From: Xanthomonas indica
GTDB taxonomy: Bacteria; Pseudomonadota; Gammaproteobacteria; Xanthomonadales; Xanthomonadaceae
Length of the DNA stretch: 64,000 nt
Direction: 5' to 3'
Assembly (NCBI RefSeq): GCF_040529045.1
Contig: NZ_CP131914.1
Span: 4,696,501-4,760,500 of the forward strand
The position numbers and the translations under genes are program-made. Positions 25,296 to 37,156 of this stretch are shown piece by piece (within the stretch, counting starts at the first letter, position 1; the number at the start of each line of letters is the position of its first letter). Under the pieces are notes generated by a model. The model searched no databases, had not been told where the DNA came from, and saw only the letters and a program-made list of their open reading frames with translations.

Positions 25296-27479
25296 CTACT
25301 CCTCGACCCCCAGCACCAGCACCGCTAGCGGCGGCACGGTCAGCACCAGTGACGCCGGATGGCCATGCGCGCCGACGTTCTCGGCGCGCACGCTGCCGCC
25401 GTTGCCGGTGTTGCTGCCGCCGTAGATCTCGCTGTCGGAGTTGAGCAGTTCACGCCAGCGGCCCGCGCGGGGGACGCCGATGCGGTAGCCGTGGTGCACC
25501 TGCGGGGTGAGGTTGGCCACCACCAGCAGCGGGGTGTCGCCGCTGCGGGCCTTGCGCAGGTAGGCGAACAAGCTGTTGCCGGCGTCGTCGCCGATGACCC
25601 AGGCGAAACCTTCCGGCTCGTCGTCGCGGGCGTGCAATGCGGGGTGTTCGGCGTAGAGGCGGTTGAGGTCGCGGACCAGGCGCTGGATGCCGCGGTGGTT
25701 GGGCTGGTCGAGCAGGTGCCAGGGCAGCGCGGCGTCGTGGTTCCACTCGGTGGGCTGGGCGATTTCGCAGCCCATGAACAGCAGTTTGCGTCCGGGGTGG
25801 GTGTACATGTAGCCGAGGTAGGCGCGCAGGTTGGCGAAGCGCTGCCAGTCGTCGCCGGGCATGCGTCCGAGCAGGGAGCGCTTGCCGTGCACCACTTCGT
25901 CGTGGGAGATGGGCAGCATGAAGCGCTCGGAATACGCGTAGACCATGCTGAAGGTCATCTCGCCGTGGTGGTAGCGGCGGTAGATCGGGTCCAGCTGGAT
26001 GTAGTGCAGGCTGTCGTGCATCCAGCCCATGTTCCACTTGTAGTTGAAGCCCAACCCGCCGTGGGCGAGGTCGGCGGTGACGCCGGGCCAGGCGGTGGAT
26101 TCTTCGGCAATGGTCATGGCGCCGGGCGCCTGGTCGGCCACCACCTGGTTGAGCCGGCGCAGGAAGGCGATGCTCTCATAGTTCTCGCGGCCGCCGTGGA
26201 TGTTGGGCACCCACTCGCCGGCGTTGCGGCTGTAGTCGCGGTAGAGCATGGAGGCGACCGCGTCCACCCGCAGGCCGTCGACGTGGTAGCGCTGCAGGAA
26301 CTCGAGCGCGCTGGCGATCAGGAAGCCGGAGACTTCACGACGGCCGTGGTTGTAGATGAGGGTGTTCCAGTCGCGGTGGAAGCCTTCGCGCGGGTCGGCG
26401 TGTTCGTACAGGGCGGTGCCGTCGAAGTGGGCCAGGCCGTGCGCGTCGGTGGGGAAATGCGCCGGCACCCAGTCGACGATGACGCCGATGTCCTCGCGGT
26501 GGCAGCGATCGACGAAGCGGGCGAAGCCTTCCGGGCTGCCGAAGCGCGCGGTCGGCGCGAACAGGCCCAGCGGCTGGTAGCCCCAGGAGCCGCCGAACGG
26601 ATGCTCGGTGACCGGCAGCAGTTCGATGTGGGTGAAGCCCATGTCGGCCACGTAGGGAATCAGCCGCTCGGCCAGCGCGTCCCAGTCGAGCAGGCTGCCG
26701 TCGTCGGCATGCATCCACGAGCCGGCATGCACTTCGTACACGCTGATCGGCGCCTGCGGGGCATGGCGGCGCGCGCGGGTGGCCATCCAGGCGTCGTCGC
26801 GCCAGGAGAACGGCGCGGGGTCGGCGACGATGGAGGCGGTGCCGGGGGCCAGCTCGGCCTGGCGCGCGACCGGGTCGGCCTTGGCCGGCAGCTCTTCGCC
26901 GCGCGGGCCGCGCAGGGCGAACTTGTAGCGGGCACCGGGGCCGACGCCCGGCACGAACAGTTCCCACACGCCGGCCTGGTGACGCAGGCGCATCGGGTGG
27001 CGGCGCGCGTCCCAGCTGTTGAAGTCGCCGATCACCGCCACGCGCGAGGCATTGGGCGCCCAGACCGCGAAGCGGGTGCCGCGCTCGCCGTCGACCTCGA
27101 CCACGTTGGCGCCCAGCGCATCGGCCAGCTGCAGATGATGGCCTTCGGCGATCAGGTGCAGGTCGAAGTCGCTGAGCTGCGGGCCGAAGGCGTAGGCGTC
27201 GGCGGTGTCCTGCTCGCCGCCCGGCCAGCGGATGCGCAGGCGGTAGCGGCCCTCCTGCGGAAGTTCGGCGTGGAAGAAGCCTTCCGGCCCCTGGCGCAGG
27301 GGCACTTCGCTCCCGTCCTCCAGCACTGCCAGCACCGCATCGGCGCCCGGCTGGTAGCTGCGCAGCACCCGCGCGTCGCCGAGGCGGTGCGCGCCCAGCA
27401 CGGCGAACGGGTCGCCGTGGCGGGCGGTGGCAAAGGCGCGCTGCGTCGCGTCGTCCCAGACGTGGACGGCATCACTCAT
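25296..27479 (-). CDS. glgB: 1,4-alpha-glucan branching enzyme
   Basis: A 727-residue cytosolic GH13 enzyme that makes alpha-1,6 branches in alpha-glucan. After two N-terminal CBM48-like beta domains (DPFAVLGAH, then [20 protein letters not shown]) comes the barrel. It carries the nucleophile in [12 protein letters not shown], the acid/base in [12 protein letters not shown], the [20 protein letters not shown] segment and [13 protein letters not shown]. Start ATG 27479 overlaps the treS stop as ATGA. It is the last gene of glgE-treS-glgB, in which GlgE lengthens chains and GlgB branches them. Confidence 0.97.
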   Translation of the reverse strand: MSDAVHVWDDATQRAFATARHGDPFAVLGAHRLGDARVLRSYQPGADAVLAVLEDGSEVPLRQGPEGFFHAELPQEGRYRLRIRWPGGEQDTADAYAFGPQLSDFDLHLIAEGHHLQLADALGANVVEVDGERGTRFAVWAPNASRVAVIGDFNSWDARRHPMRLRHQAGVWELFVPGVGPGARYKFALRGPRGEELPAKADPVARQAELAPGTASIVADPAPFSWRDDAWMATRARRHAPQAPISVYEVHAGSWMHADDGSLLDWDALAERLIPYVADMGFTHIELLPVTEHPFGGSWGYQPLGLFAPTARFGSPEGFARFVDRCHREDIGVIVDWVPAHFPTDAHGLAHFDGTALYEHADPREGFHRDWNTLIYNHGRREVSGFLIASALEFLQRYHVDGLRVDAVASMLYRDYSRNAGEWVPNIHGGRENYESIAFLRRLNQVVADQAPGAMTIAEESTAWPGVTADLAHGGLGFNYKWNMGWMHDSLHYIQLDPIYRRYHHGEMTFSMVYAYSERFMLPISHDEVVHGKRSLLGRMPGDDWQRFANLRAYLGYMYTHPGRKLLFMGCEIAQPTEWNHDAALPWHLLDQPNHRGIQRLVRDLNRLYAEHPALHARDDEPEGFAWVIGDDAGNSLFAYLRKARSGDTPLLVVANLTPQVHHGYRIGVPRAGRWRELLNSDSEIYGGSNTGNGGSVRAENVGAHGHPASLVLTVPPLAVLVLGVEE

Positions 27480-30400
27480 CGAATCGACTCCTGGGGCGCG
27501 GGAAAGCGGTCGAGTATGCGCAACAGTCCCTGTATGGGCACCATGATCCATGCCGGGCGGTTGGCGGCCTCGTAGCGAATTTCGTAGCAGGCCTTCTCGA
27601 TCAGGAAAAGCAAGGTGGTGGCCTCGAACGCGGCCGGTGCCACCCATGGGTGCGGACTGGCGTCGAGCACGCCGCGATAGGCGGCCAGGAACGCGGCGCT
27701 GGCGCGACTGCGGAACGCGGCCAGGAACGCCTCCTGCGCGGTGTCCAGGCCCGCGCCCACACGCGCGGCGGTGCCCTCCTCGCCGCGCGCGGACACTTCG
27801 CTGGCGTAGTCGAGCGAACGCAGGAAGCCGGCCACGTCATGCAGCGGGCTGGCCTTGGCGCGGCGTTCGTCCAGCGACTTGGCCGGCTCGCCTTCGAAGT
27901 CGATCAGCACCACGTCGTCGAACGCGACCAGGATCTGGCCGAGGTGGAAATCGCCATGCACGCGGGTCAGCAGCGCACCGGACAACAGCGACGGTGCCTG
28001 CTGCAGCCAGGCGTCCAGGCGCGCACGCTCGGCCAGCAGGCTGTCCATCGCGGCATGTTCGGCCGGGTCGTCGTTGGCGTCGCGATGCGCCAGCAAGGTG
28101 TCCCACATGGCCTGCACCTCGTGCACCACGCCGTCCACCACCTGCTGCGCGGCGGCCGCGTCCACCGGCTGCGGCGCGAAGGCGGGCGCGTCGGTGGGTT
28201 GCGCCAGCACCGCGTGCAGTTCGGCCAGGCGCCGGCCGACCAGGGCGGCGAAGGCGTCGTAGCCGGCCACACTCTCCAGCCGCGCGGCATCGTCCTGGGC
28301 GGCGTCGTATTCCTCGGCACCGCGTGACAAGTGGTCCAGCGTCCAGCGCCAGGCATCGCCCTGGTTGCGCACGAAGCCCTGCAGCAGGGCCAGCGTGGTC
28401 TCGCTGCCGTCGGCCTCCACGCGGGCGACATGGCCCAGCAGCGGCGCCGCGTTGGCATAGCCCAGCGCGGTGAGGCGCTCGCCGATCTCGATCTCCGGGT
28501 TGATGCCGGCCGACACGCGACGCAGCAGCTTGAACACCGCTGCGTCGCCGACGATCAGCGAGCTGTTGCTCTGCTCCGCCGACAACCAGCGGATCTCCGG
28601 GTCGGTGGGGATGTCCACGCGCTGCAGCGCCGGCGTCGGGCAGAAGCGGATGCGCTCCGCGGTCGCCTCGGCGCCGGCCTCGCCGTCCACGCGCAGTTCC
28701 GCCTTGTCGCGCAGCGCGGCGAGCATGCTCAGGGTGAAGGGCTTCAGCGCGAAGGCATCGGTCAGGTAGCCCACCTCGCGGCCGTGGCGCACGCGCGCCA
28801 GTGCCAGTTGTTCGGCCAGTACGCTCGGCTGCTCGCGCTCCCAGACGATGCCCAGCGGCAGGATGTAGCGCTCGTGCGCGCCATCGTCCAGCTCCGCCTC
28901 GATCTCCAGCAGGGTCAGGCCGTCGCCGCCTGACAGCGGCGTGCGCCGCGCGATGCGCACGCTGCGCAGCGCGCGATCCTTGGCCGCGAACCAGCGCCGG
29001 GTGGTGAGCCACGCCGGCAGGATGTCGCGCTCCAGCGTCGGCAGATGCGCCTGCAGGCCGGCGCTGTCCACGGTGCTGCGCAGCACCAGGGTCTGGTAAT
29101 CCGGCAGCGGCACCGGCGCCGGCACGTGCCAGTCCGGCAACGTCGCATTGCCGACCAACTGGAAGGCGTAGAACCCGAACGCCGGCACGGTAAGCAGATA
29201 GGTCAGGCGCCCGATCGGCGGGAAGCTGCCGCCACCGAGGATGTCCACCGGCACCCGGCCCTCGAATTCGGACAGGTCCAGTTCCACCGCCTGCAGCGTG
29301 TGCGAGAGGTTGGCCACGCACAGCACGGTCTCGTCCTCGTGGCAGCGCAGGTAGGCGAGCAGGCGGCGATTGCCGGGATACAGGAAGCGCAGCGTGCCGC
29401 GACCGAACGCGCGGTAGCGCTTGCGCACCGACAGGATGCGCCGGGTCCAGGTCAGCAGCGAATACTGGTCGCGCTGCTGCGCCTCCACGTTCACCGCCTG
29501 GAAGCCGTACAGCGGATCCATGATCGGCGGCAACACCAGCGCCGCGGGATCGGCACGCGAGAAGCCGCCATTGCGGTCGATCGACCACTGCATCGGCGTG
29601 CGCACGCCATCGCGATCGCCGAGATGGATGTTGTCGCCCATGCCGATTTCGTCGCCGTAGTACAGCACCGGCGTGCCGGGCATGCTCAGCAGCAGCGAGG
29701 TCATCAGTTCGATGCGGCGGCGGTCGCGCTCCAGCAGCGGCGCCAGGCGACGGCGGATGCCGAGGTTGATGCGCGCGCGGCGATCGGCGGCATAGGTCTG
29801 CCACAGGTAGTCGCGCTCGGAGTCGGTGACCATCTCCAGGGTCAGCTCGTCGTGGTTGCGCAGGAAGATCGCCCACTGGCAGCTCTCCGGGATCTCCGGG
29901 GTCTGGCGCATGATGTCGGTGATCGGGAACCGGTCCTCGCGCGCGATCGCCATGTACATGCGCGGCATCAGCGGGAAGTGGAACGCCATGTGGCATTCGT
30001 CGGCGTTCTCGCCAAAGTACTGCTGGGTGTCTTCGGGCCACATGTTGGCCTCGGCCAGCAGCATGCGGTCGGGGTATTCGGCATCGAGCGTAGCGCGGAT
30101 GCGGCGCAGGATGGCGTGGGTCTCGGGCAGATTCTCGTTGGAAGTACCGTCGCGTTCGATCAGGTACGGCACCGCGTCCAGGCGCAGGCCGTCGACGCCC
30201 AGGTCCAGCCAGAAGCGCATCACTTCCAGCACCGCTTCCAGCACCGCCGGGTTGTCGAAGTTCAGGTCCGGCTGGTGCGAGTAGAAGCGGTGCCAGAAGT
30301 ATTGGCCGGCCTCCGGATCCCAGGTCCAGTTGGACTTCTCGGTGTCGCAGAAGATGATGCGGGTGCCGGCGTAGTCCTGGTCGCTGTCCGACCACACGTA

Positions 30401-30829
30401 GAACGCGCGTTCCGGCGAGCCGGCCGGGGCCATGCGCGCCCGCTGGAACCACGGATGCTGGTCGGAGGTGTGGTTGATCACCAGTTCGGTGACGATGCGG
30501 ATGCCGCGCGCGTGCGCCTGCTCCACGAAGCGCTGGAAGTCGGCGATGCTGCCGTAGTCAGGATGCACCGCCATGTACTCGGCGATGTCGTAGCCGTCGT
30601 CGCGGCGCGGGCTGGGGTAGAACGGCAGCAGCCAGATCGTGTCCACGCCCAGGTCGGCGATGTAGTCGAGCTTGGAGATCAGCCCGGGAAAGTCGCCGAT
30701 GCCGTCGTCGTTGGAGTCGAAGAACGACTTGACGTGCACCTGGTAGATGATCGCGTCCTTGTACCAGCGCGCATCGCCGGCCGGTGCGCGCGGCTCGAGT
30801 TGGGGGGACGACGGCGCGGCAACATTCAT
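27476..30829 (-). CDS. treS: Trehalose synthase-maltokinase fusion
   Basis: An 1117-residue bifunctional protein. Residues ~20-560 are a GH13 trehalose synthase interconverting trehalose and maltose ([20 protein letters not shown], nucleophile in [13 protein letters not shown], acid in [25 protein letters not shown]). Residues ~600-1117 are a maltokinase making maltose-1-phosphate ([20 protein letters not shown], catalytic [12 protein letters not shown], metal-binding VLIDFEGEP). ATG 30829 overlaps the glgE stop as ATGA. The fusion directly supplies the substrate of the upstream-encoded GlgE. Confidence 0.97.
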   Translation of the reverse strand: MNVAAPSSPQLEPRAPAGDARWYKDAIIYQVHVKSFFDSNDDGIGDFPGLISKLDYIADLGVDTIWLLPFYPSPRRDDGYDIAEYMAVHPDYGSIADFQRFVEQAHARGIRIVTELVINHTSDQHPWFQRARMAPAGSPERAFYVWSDSDQDYAGTRIIFCDTEKSNWTWDPEAGQYFWHRFYSHQPDLNFDNPAVLEAVLEVMRFWLDLGVDGLRLDAVPYLIERDGTSNENLPETHAILRRIRATLDAEYPDRMLLAEANMWPEDTQQYFGENADECHMAFHFPLMPRMYMAIAREDRFPITDIMRQTPEIPESCQWAIFLRNHDELTLEMVTDSERDYLWQTYAADRRARINLGIRRRLAPLLERDRRRIELMTSLLLSMPGTPVLYYGDEIGMGDNIHLGDRDGVRTPMQWSIDRNGGFSRADPAALVLPPIMDPLYGFQAVNVEAQQRDQYSLLTWTRRILSVRKRYRAFGRGTLRFLYPGNRRLLAYLRCHEDETVLCVANLSHTLQAVELDLSEFEGRVPVDILGGGSFPPIGRLTYLLTVPAFGFYAFQLVGNATLPDWHVPAPVPLPDYQTLVLRSTVDSAGLQAHLPTLERDILPAWLTTRRWFAAKDRALRSVRIARRTPLSGGDGLTLLEIEAELDDGAHERYILPLGIVWEREQPSVLAEQLALARVRHGREVGYLTDAFALKPFTLSMLAALRDKAELRVDGEAGAEATAERIRFCPTPALQRVDIPTDPEIRWLSAEQSNSSLIVGDAAVFKLLRRVSAGINPEIEIGERLTALGYANAAPLLGHVARVEADGSETTLALLQGFVRNQGDAWRWTLDHLSRGAEEYDAAQDDAARLESVAGYDAFAALVGRRLAELHAVLAQPTDAPAFAPQPVDAAAAQQVVDGVVHEVQAMWDTLLAHRDANDDPAEHAAMDSLLAERARLDAWLQQAPSLLSGALLTRVHGDFHLGQILVAFDDVVLIDFEGEPAKSLDERRAKASPLHDVAGFLRSLDYASEVSARGEEGTAARVGAGLDTAQEAFLAAFRSRASAAFLAAYRGVLDASPHPWVAPAAFEATTLLFLIEKACYEIRYEAANRPAWIMVPIQGLLRILDRFPAPQESIR

Positions 30830-33800
30830 GCAGGGGCTCCGGCGCGGATGCGCCACAGGGAGAACGGCCGCGACGGGTCGAGGCGGATGTGTTGGGTCTT
30901 GCCGTACCAGGTGAAGTCGTGGCCGTCCCACAGGTCGCGCACGGCGACGCTGGCATGGTCGGGCAGGCCCAGCTCCCACAGCGGCACTTCGATCTCCGCG
31001 TTCTGCGGCGCATACGGGTCCAGGCTCACCGCCACCAGCACCAGGCTGCGGCCGCGTGCCAGGTGCGCGGCGTCGAGGAACTTGCCGAAGTACAGCACCT
31101 GTTCGTTGTGCGCCACGTAGAAGCGCGTGCCCAGGTGCGACTGCAGTTCCGGATGCTGGCGGCGCAGCAGGTTGAGGCGGGTGATCTCCTCGACGATGTC
31201 GCCCGGGGCGCGCTCCGGCCACACGCGCAACTGGTACTTCTCCGAGTCCAGGTACTCCTCCTTGCCCGGCAGCGGCGTGGCCTCGCACAGCTCGAAGCCC
31301 TGGTACATGCCCCACAGCCCGGACAGCGTGGTCGCCAGCGCGGCGCGGATCAGGTGCCCGCTGCGGCCGCTGTGCTGCAGGAACAGCGGATTGATGTCCG
31401 GCGTGTTGACGAAGAAGTGCGGGCGGAAGCACTCGCTGGGCGCGCCGCTGTTGAGTTCCTCGATATAGGCCTGCAACTCGGCCTTGTGCTGGCGCCAGGT
31501 GAAGTAGGTGTAGGACTGCGAGAAGCCGACCTTAGCAAGCCGGTACATCGGCTTGGGCCGGGTGAAGGCCTCGGACAGGAACACCACCTGCGGATGGCGC
31601 CCGCGCACCTCGGCGATCAACCATTCCCAGAACGGGAACGGCTTGGTGTGCGGGTTGTCGACGCGGAACAGGGTGACGCCTTCGTTGACCCAGAACAGCA
31701 CGGCATCGCGCAGCGCGTTCCACAGCGCCGGCACCGCGCCGCTGGCGTAGAAATCGACGTTGACGATGTCCTGGTACTTCTTCGGCGGGTTCTCCGCGTA
31801 CGGGATGGAACCGTCGGCGCGCCAGGTGAACCAGTCGGGGTGGTCGCGCAGCCACGGATGGTCCGGCGCGCACTGGATGGCGAAGTCCAGGGCCAGTTCG
31901 AGGCCGTGCTCGGCCGCGGCGGCACGCAGGCGGCGAAAACCGTCGAGCCCACCCAGCTCGGGATGCACCTCGGTATGCCCGCCCTCGGCCGAGCCGATCG
32001 CATACGGGCTGCCGGGCTCGCCCGGCTCGGCGGTCACGGCGTTGTTGCGGCCCTTGCGGTTCTTCTCGCCGATGGGATGGATCGGCGGCATGTACAGCAC
32101 GTCGAAACCCATCGCCTGGATGTGCGGCAGCCGCGCGATCACGTCGTCGAAAGTGCCGTGGCGCTGCGCATCGCCGCTCTGCGAGCGCGGGAACAGTTCG
32201 TACCAGCTGGCGAAGTGCGCGGCGCGGCGTTCGGCCTCGACCCGGAAGGTCATCGGGTACTCGGTGCGGAACGGTTTGGCATCGGCGCGCGCCATCGCCT
32301 CGGCGGTGTCCGGTTCGAGCAACAGCTGCGCCTTCTCGGCCAGGTCGTCGGTGCGGGCGATGCGGGTGGCGATGGCCTTCAGCCGCGTGGCCAGCGCGCC
32401 GCGGCTGCGCGCGCGCGCGGCCTCGACCTGGGCCAGCGCCTCCTGCACGTCCACCGGCAGCAGGGTACCGGCGGCGCGCTTCTTCTCCAGGTCGGCATGG
32501 GTGGTGGCGTAGACGTCGCGCCAGGCCTCGATGCGGAACTCGTAGCGGCCCAGGCGCTGCAACGGGAACTCGCCACGCCAGCGGTCGTTGCCGAGCGCGC
32601 GCATCGGCGCGCTCGACCAGGTGCGCGCGTCGGCGGCGCGCCACAGCAGCGCCACGGCAATGCGGTCGTGGCCGTCGCAGAACGCATCGGCTTCCACGCA
32701 CACACGGTCGCCGACCGTGCGCTTGACCGGGAAGCGCCCGTCGTCGACCGACGGCGTCACCGCCTCGATGCACACCCGCGCCTCGCCTGCGGCGACCTCG
32801 GCGGGGGTGCGCGCCCGTGCCGCGGTCAGCACCGGGCGCGCCGGCAGACTGCGATAGATGCGTACCTCGCCCGCTTCCAGGGTGCCGCCCTGCTCGCCCT
32901 GGATCGGCTCGCCGTGGTCGCTGAGCAGGCCCTCGCTGTCGCCGAGCAGGCGCAGCAACGCCGGCCCCGGCACCGGCAGCAGGTGGTCGCGGTCGCTGTT
33001 GAGCAGCACCAGCCACGGCGCCGCGTCCAGCGGTTCCACTGCGACTGCGGTCAGCGCGCCGTCGCGCAACAGCGGGCGCAGGCGCAGCGATGCGGTAGCG
33101 TCGGGCAGCGATGCGGCCGGCGTGGACGCGTCGTCCTCGGCCGTGCCGTGCTGCGCAGGCGCGGACTGCGCGTGTTCGGTCGGTGTGTCCTGCGCGGCGA
33201 TCGCCCAAGCCCCGCCGAAGGCGGCCGCCAGGCGCTGCCGCTGCGCGCGCGGCAAGGGCAATGGCGTCTCCGTCGGCGTCCCGGCATCGACCGTGGCGAC
33301 CACGCAGCGCGCCAGCGCGCGCAGGGCGCTGTCCTCATCGAAGAACCAGTCGCCACGGCCGTCCCACCAGGCCAGCGAGGAGAACGCGGCATCGAAACCG
33401 GCGCCGCCCAGGCCGCGCAAGGCGTCCAGGCCCAAGCCGGGCGTCCACGCCAGCAGCCGCGCGTGCGGCGCCTGCGCATGGACCTCGCCGATCAGCCTGC
33501 GCCACAACGGCGCCGGGATGCGCTCGGGCTGCAGCACGCGGAAGCCGGCCACGCCACTGCGCAGCCAGTCGACCAGGCGCGTGCTCCACCATTGCGCCAG
33601 GCCCGCGCCTTCTTCCGCGGAGGCGAAGCGGCCCACCGCGATGTCTGGCGCGGCGCGTTCGGCGCGCGGGTCCGGCAGCGCCGAGCTGCGCGCGCGGAAC
33701 CAATGCGGATGCTCCTGCAGCAGGCGGCTACCGCCGCCGATTTCGTCGATACGCAGATCCAGCACCACCCGCAGGCCGTGCCGTTCGGCATGCTGGAGCC

Positions 33801-33987
33801 ACTTGCGCAACTGCGCCTGACCTGCGGCGTCGTCGGCCGCAGGATCGTGCAGGCGTCCGTCCGCGTCCTGCGCGAACGGACTGGGCAAGACGATGTGATC
33901 GCAGCCCTGTGCCTGCGCCGCCGCCATGGCCGCGTCGAGCGCGGTCGCATCGTGAAGAGGAAAGGGAGACAGCAGGCAGACATGCAT
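30826..33987 (-). CDS. glgE: Alpha-1,4-glucan:maltose-1-phosphate maltosyltransferase with extra N-terminal domain
   Basis: GlgE transfers maltose from maltose-1-phosphate to alpha-glucan ends. The C-terminal ~660 residues are a complete enzyme: [37 protein letters not shown], nucleophile Asp777 in [11 protein letters not shown], acid in [10 protein letters not shown], and FVNTPDINP. The first ~380 residues are an added domain that looks like a decayed GH13 barrel ([32 protein letters not shown]) whose catalytic Asp is replaced by Leu. With 1053 residues it is far longer than the ~660-700 typical of GlgE. First gene of the operon; ATG 33987 was chosen as upstream codons are not protein-like. 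Confidence 0.95.
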   Translation of the reverse strand: MHVCLLSPFPLHDATALDAAMAAAQAQGCDHIVLPSPFAQDADGRLHDPAADDAAGQAQLRKWLQHAERHGLRVVLDLRIDEIGGGSRLLQEHPHWFRARSSALPDPRAERAAPDIAVGRFASAEEGAGLAQWWSTRLVDWLRSGVAGFRVLQPERIPAPLWRRLIGEVHAQAPHARLLAWTPGLGLDALRGLGGAGFDAAFSSLAWWDGRGDWFFDEDSALRALARCVVATVDAGTPTETPLPLPRAQRQRLAAAFGGAWAIAAQDTPTEHAQSAPAQHGTAEDDASTPAASLPDATASLRLRPLLRDGALTAVAVEPLDAAPWLVLLNSDRDHLLPVPGPALLRLLGDSEGLLSDHGEPIQGEQGGTLEAGEVRIYRSLPARPVLTAARARTPAEVAAGEARVCIEAVTPSVDDGRFPVKRTVGDRVCVEADAFCDGHDRIAVALLWRAADARTWSSAPMRALGNDRWRGEFPLQRLGRYEFRIEAWRDVYATTHADLEKKRAAGTLLPVDVQEALAQVEAARARSRGALATRLKAIATRIARTDDLAEKAQLLLEPDTAEAMARADAKPFRTEYPMTFRVEAERRAAHFASWYELFPRSQSGDAQRHGTFDDVIARLPHIQAMGFDVLYMPPIHPIGEKNRKGRNNAVTAEPGEPGSPYAIGSAEGGHTEVHPELGGLDGFRRLRAAAAEHGLELALDFAIQCAPDHPWLRDHPDWFTWRADGSIPYAENPPKKYQDIVNVDFYASGAVPALWNALRDAVLFWVNEGVTLFRVDNPHTKPFPFWEWLIAEVRGRHPQVVFLSEAFTRPKPMYRLAKVGFSQSYTYFTWRQHKAELQAYIEELNSGAPSECFRPHFFVNTPDINPLFLQHSGRSGHLIRAALATTLSGLWGMYQGFELCEATPLPGKEEYLDSEKYQLRVWPERAPGDIVEEITRLNLLRRQHPELQSHLGTRFYVAHNEQVLYFGKFLDAAHLARGRSLVLVAVSLDPYAPQNAEIEVPLWELGLPDHASVAVRDLWDGHDFTWYGKTQHIRLDPSRPFSLWRIRAGAPA

Positions 33988-34520
33988 TCGGAAGATCCCG
34001 TTCGACGAATGAGAAGGACACGTCGCCTCTGCGCGCCGTTGCCGGCAGCGCCGATCGCGCCGTCGCATGGCAACGGCGCCGGAACGGAATGGGCCTGCAC
34101 GCGGGTGCGCTTCAAGAACGCGCAACGGTGCCGGCGCACCCGGTCCGCGCGATGCGATGCAGCCGCGCCACAAGACCACGAACGCCGCAAATGGAATGTG
34201 TGGATGACATTAAATACGCGTGCATGTGACGCGACGCGATGTGACGATGTGTGGCCAAGCACGTTGCGCGGCTGCATGCGCAATGCAGGTCATGCCGAAT
34301 ATTCACGCGATGCTGACGCTCGCGCTTGGATCGCGCACGAAGCCACAGTGCAGCGTAGAAGCCTCGGCCCTCATCCAGGCACAGACTCATGCCGGTGCGG
34401 CTTCGACGCATCTCTGAACCTGCTGCCACCAAACTCCACCCGGATGCCGCTGGCCCCATTGGAGTCAACTGTCATGCTGCCGCGACGCGCGAAGTGCTGT
34501 GCTTTCCGATGGCGCAACGC

Positions 34521-34543
34521 GTCGGGACTGAAGTCCCTCCCAC
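34521..34543 (+). repeat. REP-like element
   Basis: GTCGGGACTGAAGTCCCTCC and on, identical to the copy at 25203-25225, with the same internal hairpin. Confidence 0.65.
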
Positions 34544-34576
34544 AGTGCACTCGGCAGGCTCGCCGTAAGCCCCTCT

Positions 34577-34644
34577 GGGGGCGGCGCCAGCCGCGACAGC
34601 GCTTGACCGAGAATGCCCTGTCGCGGCTGAAGCCCCTCCTACAG
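34577..34644. repeat. Inverted pair of REP-like elements
   Basis: A left arm GGGGGCGGCGCCAGCCGCGAC and a right arm GTCGCGGCTGAAGCCCCTCC with CTACAG are inverted relative to each other, so the transcript can form a long double hairpin. It lies just past the stop of GH92-3, where it could protect the message 3' end. (Left arm quoted in part: GGGCGGCGCCAGCCGCGAC.). Confidence 0.6.
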
Positions 34645-34673
34645 GACATCTTCCGGAGCAGGTGGAGCGCCCT

Positions 34674-37025
34674 TCACTCGCTCATCGAATAGGCGCGTTC
34701 GGCGCCCGCCGCCGCCCAGGCGGTGTTGGGCGTGGCCTGCAGGGTGAAGCGCAGTTCGCCGCCGGCCATGAGTTCCTCGTGGCGCAGGAACGCGCGGTTC
34801 AGCGGCCGCCCGTTGAGGGTGACGTTGCCGACGTAGGGATGCGCATCGTCCAGGCCGTCGGCGATCACCGTGAAGCGCTTGCCGTTGGGCAGCGCCAGGG
34901 TGGCGCGCGGCAGGAACGGGCGGCCGAGGATGTACTGGTTGCTGGCCGGCGCCACCGGGTAGAAGCCCAGCGCGGTGAACACGTACCAGGCCGACATCTG
35001 CCCCATGTCATCGTTGCCGGCCAGGCCGTCCGGGCGCGCGGCGTACTGGCTGCGCATGATCTGCTGCAGCCGCGCCTGGGTGCGCCACGGCTGCCCGGCG
35101 TAGGCATACAGATAGGCGACGTGGTGGCTGGGCTCGTTGCCGTGCGCATACCAGCCGATCAGGCCGGTGATGTCCTCCATGTGCGCGAACACCTTGGGAT
35201 CGACCTTGGCGTCGAACACCTGGTCCAGCCGCGCCAGCAGCTTGTCGTCGCCGCCGTGCGCACGCGCCAGGCCGGCCACGTCCTGCGGCACGTACCAGGA
35301 GTACTGCCAGGCGTTGCCTTCGGTGTAGTCGGTACCGTAGCCGCTGGCGTCCGGATCGAACGGGGTGCGGAAGCTGCCGTCGCGCTTGCGCGCGCGCATG
35401 AAGCCGGTGCCCGGGTCGAAGGCGTTGCGCCAGTTGCCGGCGCGCTTGGCGAAGGCGGCGGCGACCTCGGTGCGGCCCATGTCCTGCGCCATGCGCGCGA
35501 TGGTCCAGTCGTCGAAGGCGTATTCCAGGGTCTTGGAGGCGGCCTCGCCTTCCTCGTCGATCGGCACGTAGCCCAGGTCGCGGTACTGGGCGATGCCGTC
35601 GTAGGGGCCGTAGTTGGCGCTGGCCACCATGGCCTCGAGCGCGGCGTCGGTGTCGTAGCCGCGGATGCCCTTCATGTACGCGTCGGCGATCACCGGCACC
35701 GCGTGGTAGCCGATCATGCACCAGGTCTCCAGGCCGTGGAACGCCCACACCGGCAGCACGCCGTAGGGACTTTCGCGCTGGTGCGCGAGCAGCGAGTTGA
35801 CGATGTCGTTGGTGCGTTGCGGCGGCTGCACGATGGTCAGCAGCGGATGCAGCGCGCGGTAGGTGTCCCACAGCGAGAACGTCGAGTAGTGGGTGTAGCC
35901 CTGCGCCTGGTGCACGGCGTTGTCCGGCCCGCGGTAGCGGCCGTCGCTGTCCATGAACAGGGTCGGGCCGAGCAGGCTGTGGTAGAGCGCGGTGTAGAAC
36001 TGGGTGCGCTGGGTGGGCGGCGCATCCACCTCCACCGCGCCCAGCGCCTGCGCCCATTGCGCACGTGCCGCGCGGCGCACGCCATCGAAATCCCAGCCCG
36101 GCACTTCGGCGTCGAGATTGGCGATGGCGCTGTCCTCGCTGACCGGCGAGATCGCCACCTTGACCAGCAGCGGCCCGCGCAGGGCGTCGCCGAAGTCGAA
36201 CGACCCCACCAGTTGCCGGCCTTCGATCTGCGCGCGCTGGGCAGGGTCGTTGTCGCCCGGCGGCGGGAAGCCCTTGTAGGGGATGTCCTGCTCGGTGTTG
36301 TGGAAGGCGTGGCCGCGCAGCGGCTGCGAGAAGCGCAGGGCGAAGTACAGCTGCCGCCCCGGCGCCCAGCCGCGGGTCTCGCGGAAGCCGGTGACGGTGC
36401 CGTCGGCGCGCAGGCGCAACCGCGACCAACTGATCTTGCCCGGGTAGTCGTACAGGCTGGTACGCAGGTCCAGCAGCACGTGCGCCGGCTGGCCGGCCGG
36501 GTAGCTGTAGCGGTGCACGCCGACGCGGGCGCTGGCAGTGAGTTCGGCGCGGACCTTGTAGTCGTCCAGGGTCACCGCGTAGTAGCCCGGCTCGGCGCGC
36601 TCGTCGTCGTGGCGGAAGCGCGCGCTGTAGCCGCTGCCGGGCGTGTCCGGGTCGCCACGCTCCAGCCGCACCGCGCCGCTGATCGGCATCAACAGCACGT
36701 CGCCCAGGTCGGAGTGGCCGGTGCCGGAGAAATGCGTGTGCGAGAAGCCGACCAGGCTGCGGTCGTCGTAGCGGTAGCCCGCCGCCCAGCCGTAGGCTTC
36801 CTTGCGCGGCTGGATGCGCGTGTCCGGGCTCAACTGGACCATGCCGAACGGCACCGTGGCGCCGGGATAGGTGTGGCCCTCGCCGCCGGTACCGATGAAG
36901 GGATCCACCGCCGCGACCGCACGCTCGCCGGCGGTGGCGCCGATTGCAGCGGCGGCGGACGCGATCGGCCATAGCGCGGCCAGCAGCAGTGCGGCAGCGC
37001 CGCCCAGCATCCTCGAGCTGCGCAT
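34674..37025 (-). CDS. GH92 alpha-mannosidase (GH92-3)
   Basis: A 783-residue exported exo-alpha-mannosidase with all canonical family features: a signal peptide (RMLGGAAALLLAALWPIASA), VDPFIGTGGEGHTYPGATVP, SHTHFSGTGHSDLGDVLLMP, the catalytic-acid segment HGNEPSHHVAYLY (Glu631) and GNDDMGQMSAWYVFTALGFY. It has no accessory domains, unlike GH92-2. ATG 37025 follows CGGGGAGCCTGCC, a leader nearly the same as that of GH92-2 (GGGGAGCTTGCC). It is divergent from lacI2-permease-epimerase and has an operator-like site 16 bases above its start. Confidence 0.95.
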   Translation of the reverse strand: MRSSRMLGGAAALLLAALWPIASAAAAIGATAGERAVAAVDPFIGTGGEGHTYPGATVPFGMVQLSPDTRIQPRKEAYGWAAGYRYDDRSLVGFSHTHFSGTGHSDLGDVLLMPISGAVRLERGDPDTPGSGYSARFRHDDERAEPGYYAVTLDDYKVRAELTASARVGVHRYSYPAGQPAHVLLDLRTSLYDYPGKISWSRLRLRADGTVTGFRETRGWAPGRQLYFALRFSQPLRGHAFHNTEQDIPYKGFPPPGDNDPAQRAQIEGRQLVGSFDFGDALRGPLLVKVAISPVSEDSAIANLDAEVPGWDFDGVRRAARAQWAQALGAVEVDAPPTQRTQFYTALYHSLLGPTLFMDSDGRYRGPDNAVHQAQGYTHYSTFSLWDTYRALHPLLTIVQPPQRTNDIVNSLLAHQRESPYGVLPVWAFHGLETWCMIGYHAVPVIADAYMKGIRGYDTDAALEAMVASANYGPYDGIAQYRDLGYVPIDEEGEAASKTLEYAFDDWTIARMAQDMGRTEVAAAFAKRAGNWRNAFDPGTGFMRARKRDGSFRTPFDPDASGYGTDYTEGNAWQYSWYVPQDVAGLARAHGGDDKLLARLDQVFDAKVDPKVFAHMEDITGLIGWYAHGNEPSHHVAYLYAYAGQPWRTQARLQQIMRSQYAARPDGLAGNDDMGQMSAWYVFTALGFYPVAPASNQYILGRPFLPRATLALPNGKRFTVIADGLDDAHPYVGNVTLNGRPLNRAFLRHEELMAGGELRFTLQATPNTAWAAAGAERAYSMSE

Positions 37026-37040
37026 GGCAGGCTCCCCGTA

Positions 37041-37054
37041 TCGAATCGATCCAA
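37041..37054. promoter_or_regulatory. LacI-type operator upstream of GH92-3
   Basis: TCGAATCGATCCAA shares 12 of 14 positions with the perfect site at 15581, with the right half site intact. It sits between the GH92-3 start and a candidate -10 (TGCTAT on the minus strand), where binding would block transcription. Confidence 0.55.
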
Positions 37055-37136
37055 ACGGATAGCACAAAGCCCGGGGAATGCCTTGCTGCACTGCAAAATG
37101 CGCATCCGATGACGACAGCGCAGGATGAGCGACCTT

Positions 37137-37150
37137 TTGAACCGGTCTAA
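37137..37150. promoter_or_regulatory. LacI-type operator at the lacI2 start
   Basis: TTGAACCGGTCTAA is an imperfect palindrome around a central CG that fits the same TTrGAnCGnTCyAA pattern. It ends 7 bases before the GTG start of lacI2, suggesting autoregulation of the lacI2-permease-epimerase operon. Confidence 0.55.
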
Positions 37151-37156
37151 TGCGCC

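Larger units (their letters stand above)
33988..34673. other. Large intergenic gap between glgE and GH92-3
   Basis: No coding sequence is supported. The stretch near 34181-34340 is noticeably AT-richer (GTGACGATGTGTGGCC, CATGCCGAATATTCACG) and should hold the glgE promoter. The distal half carries REP elements. Confidence 0.45.
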
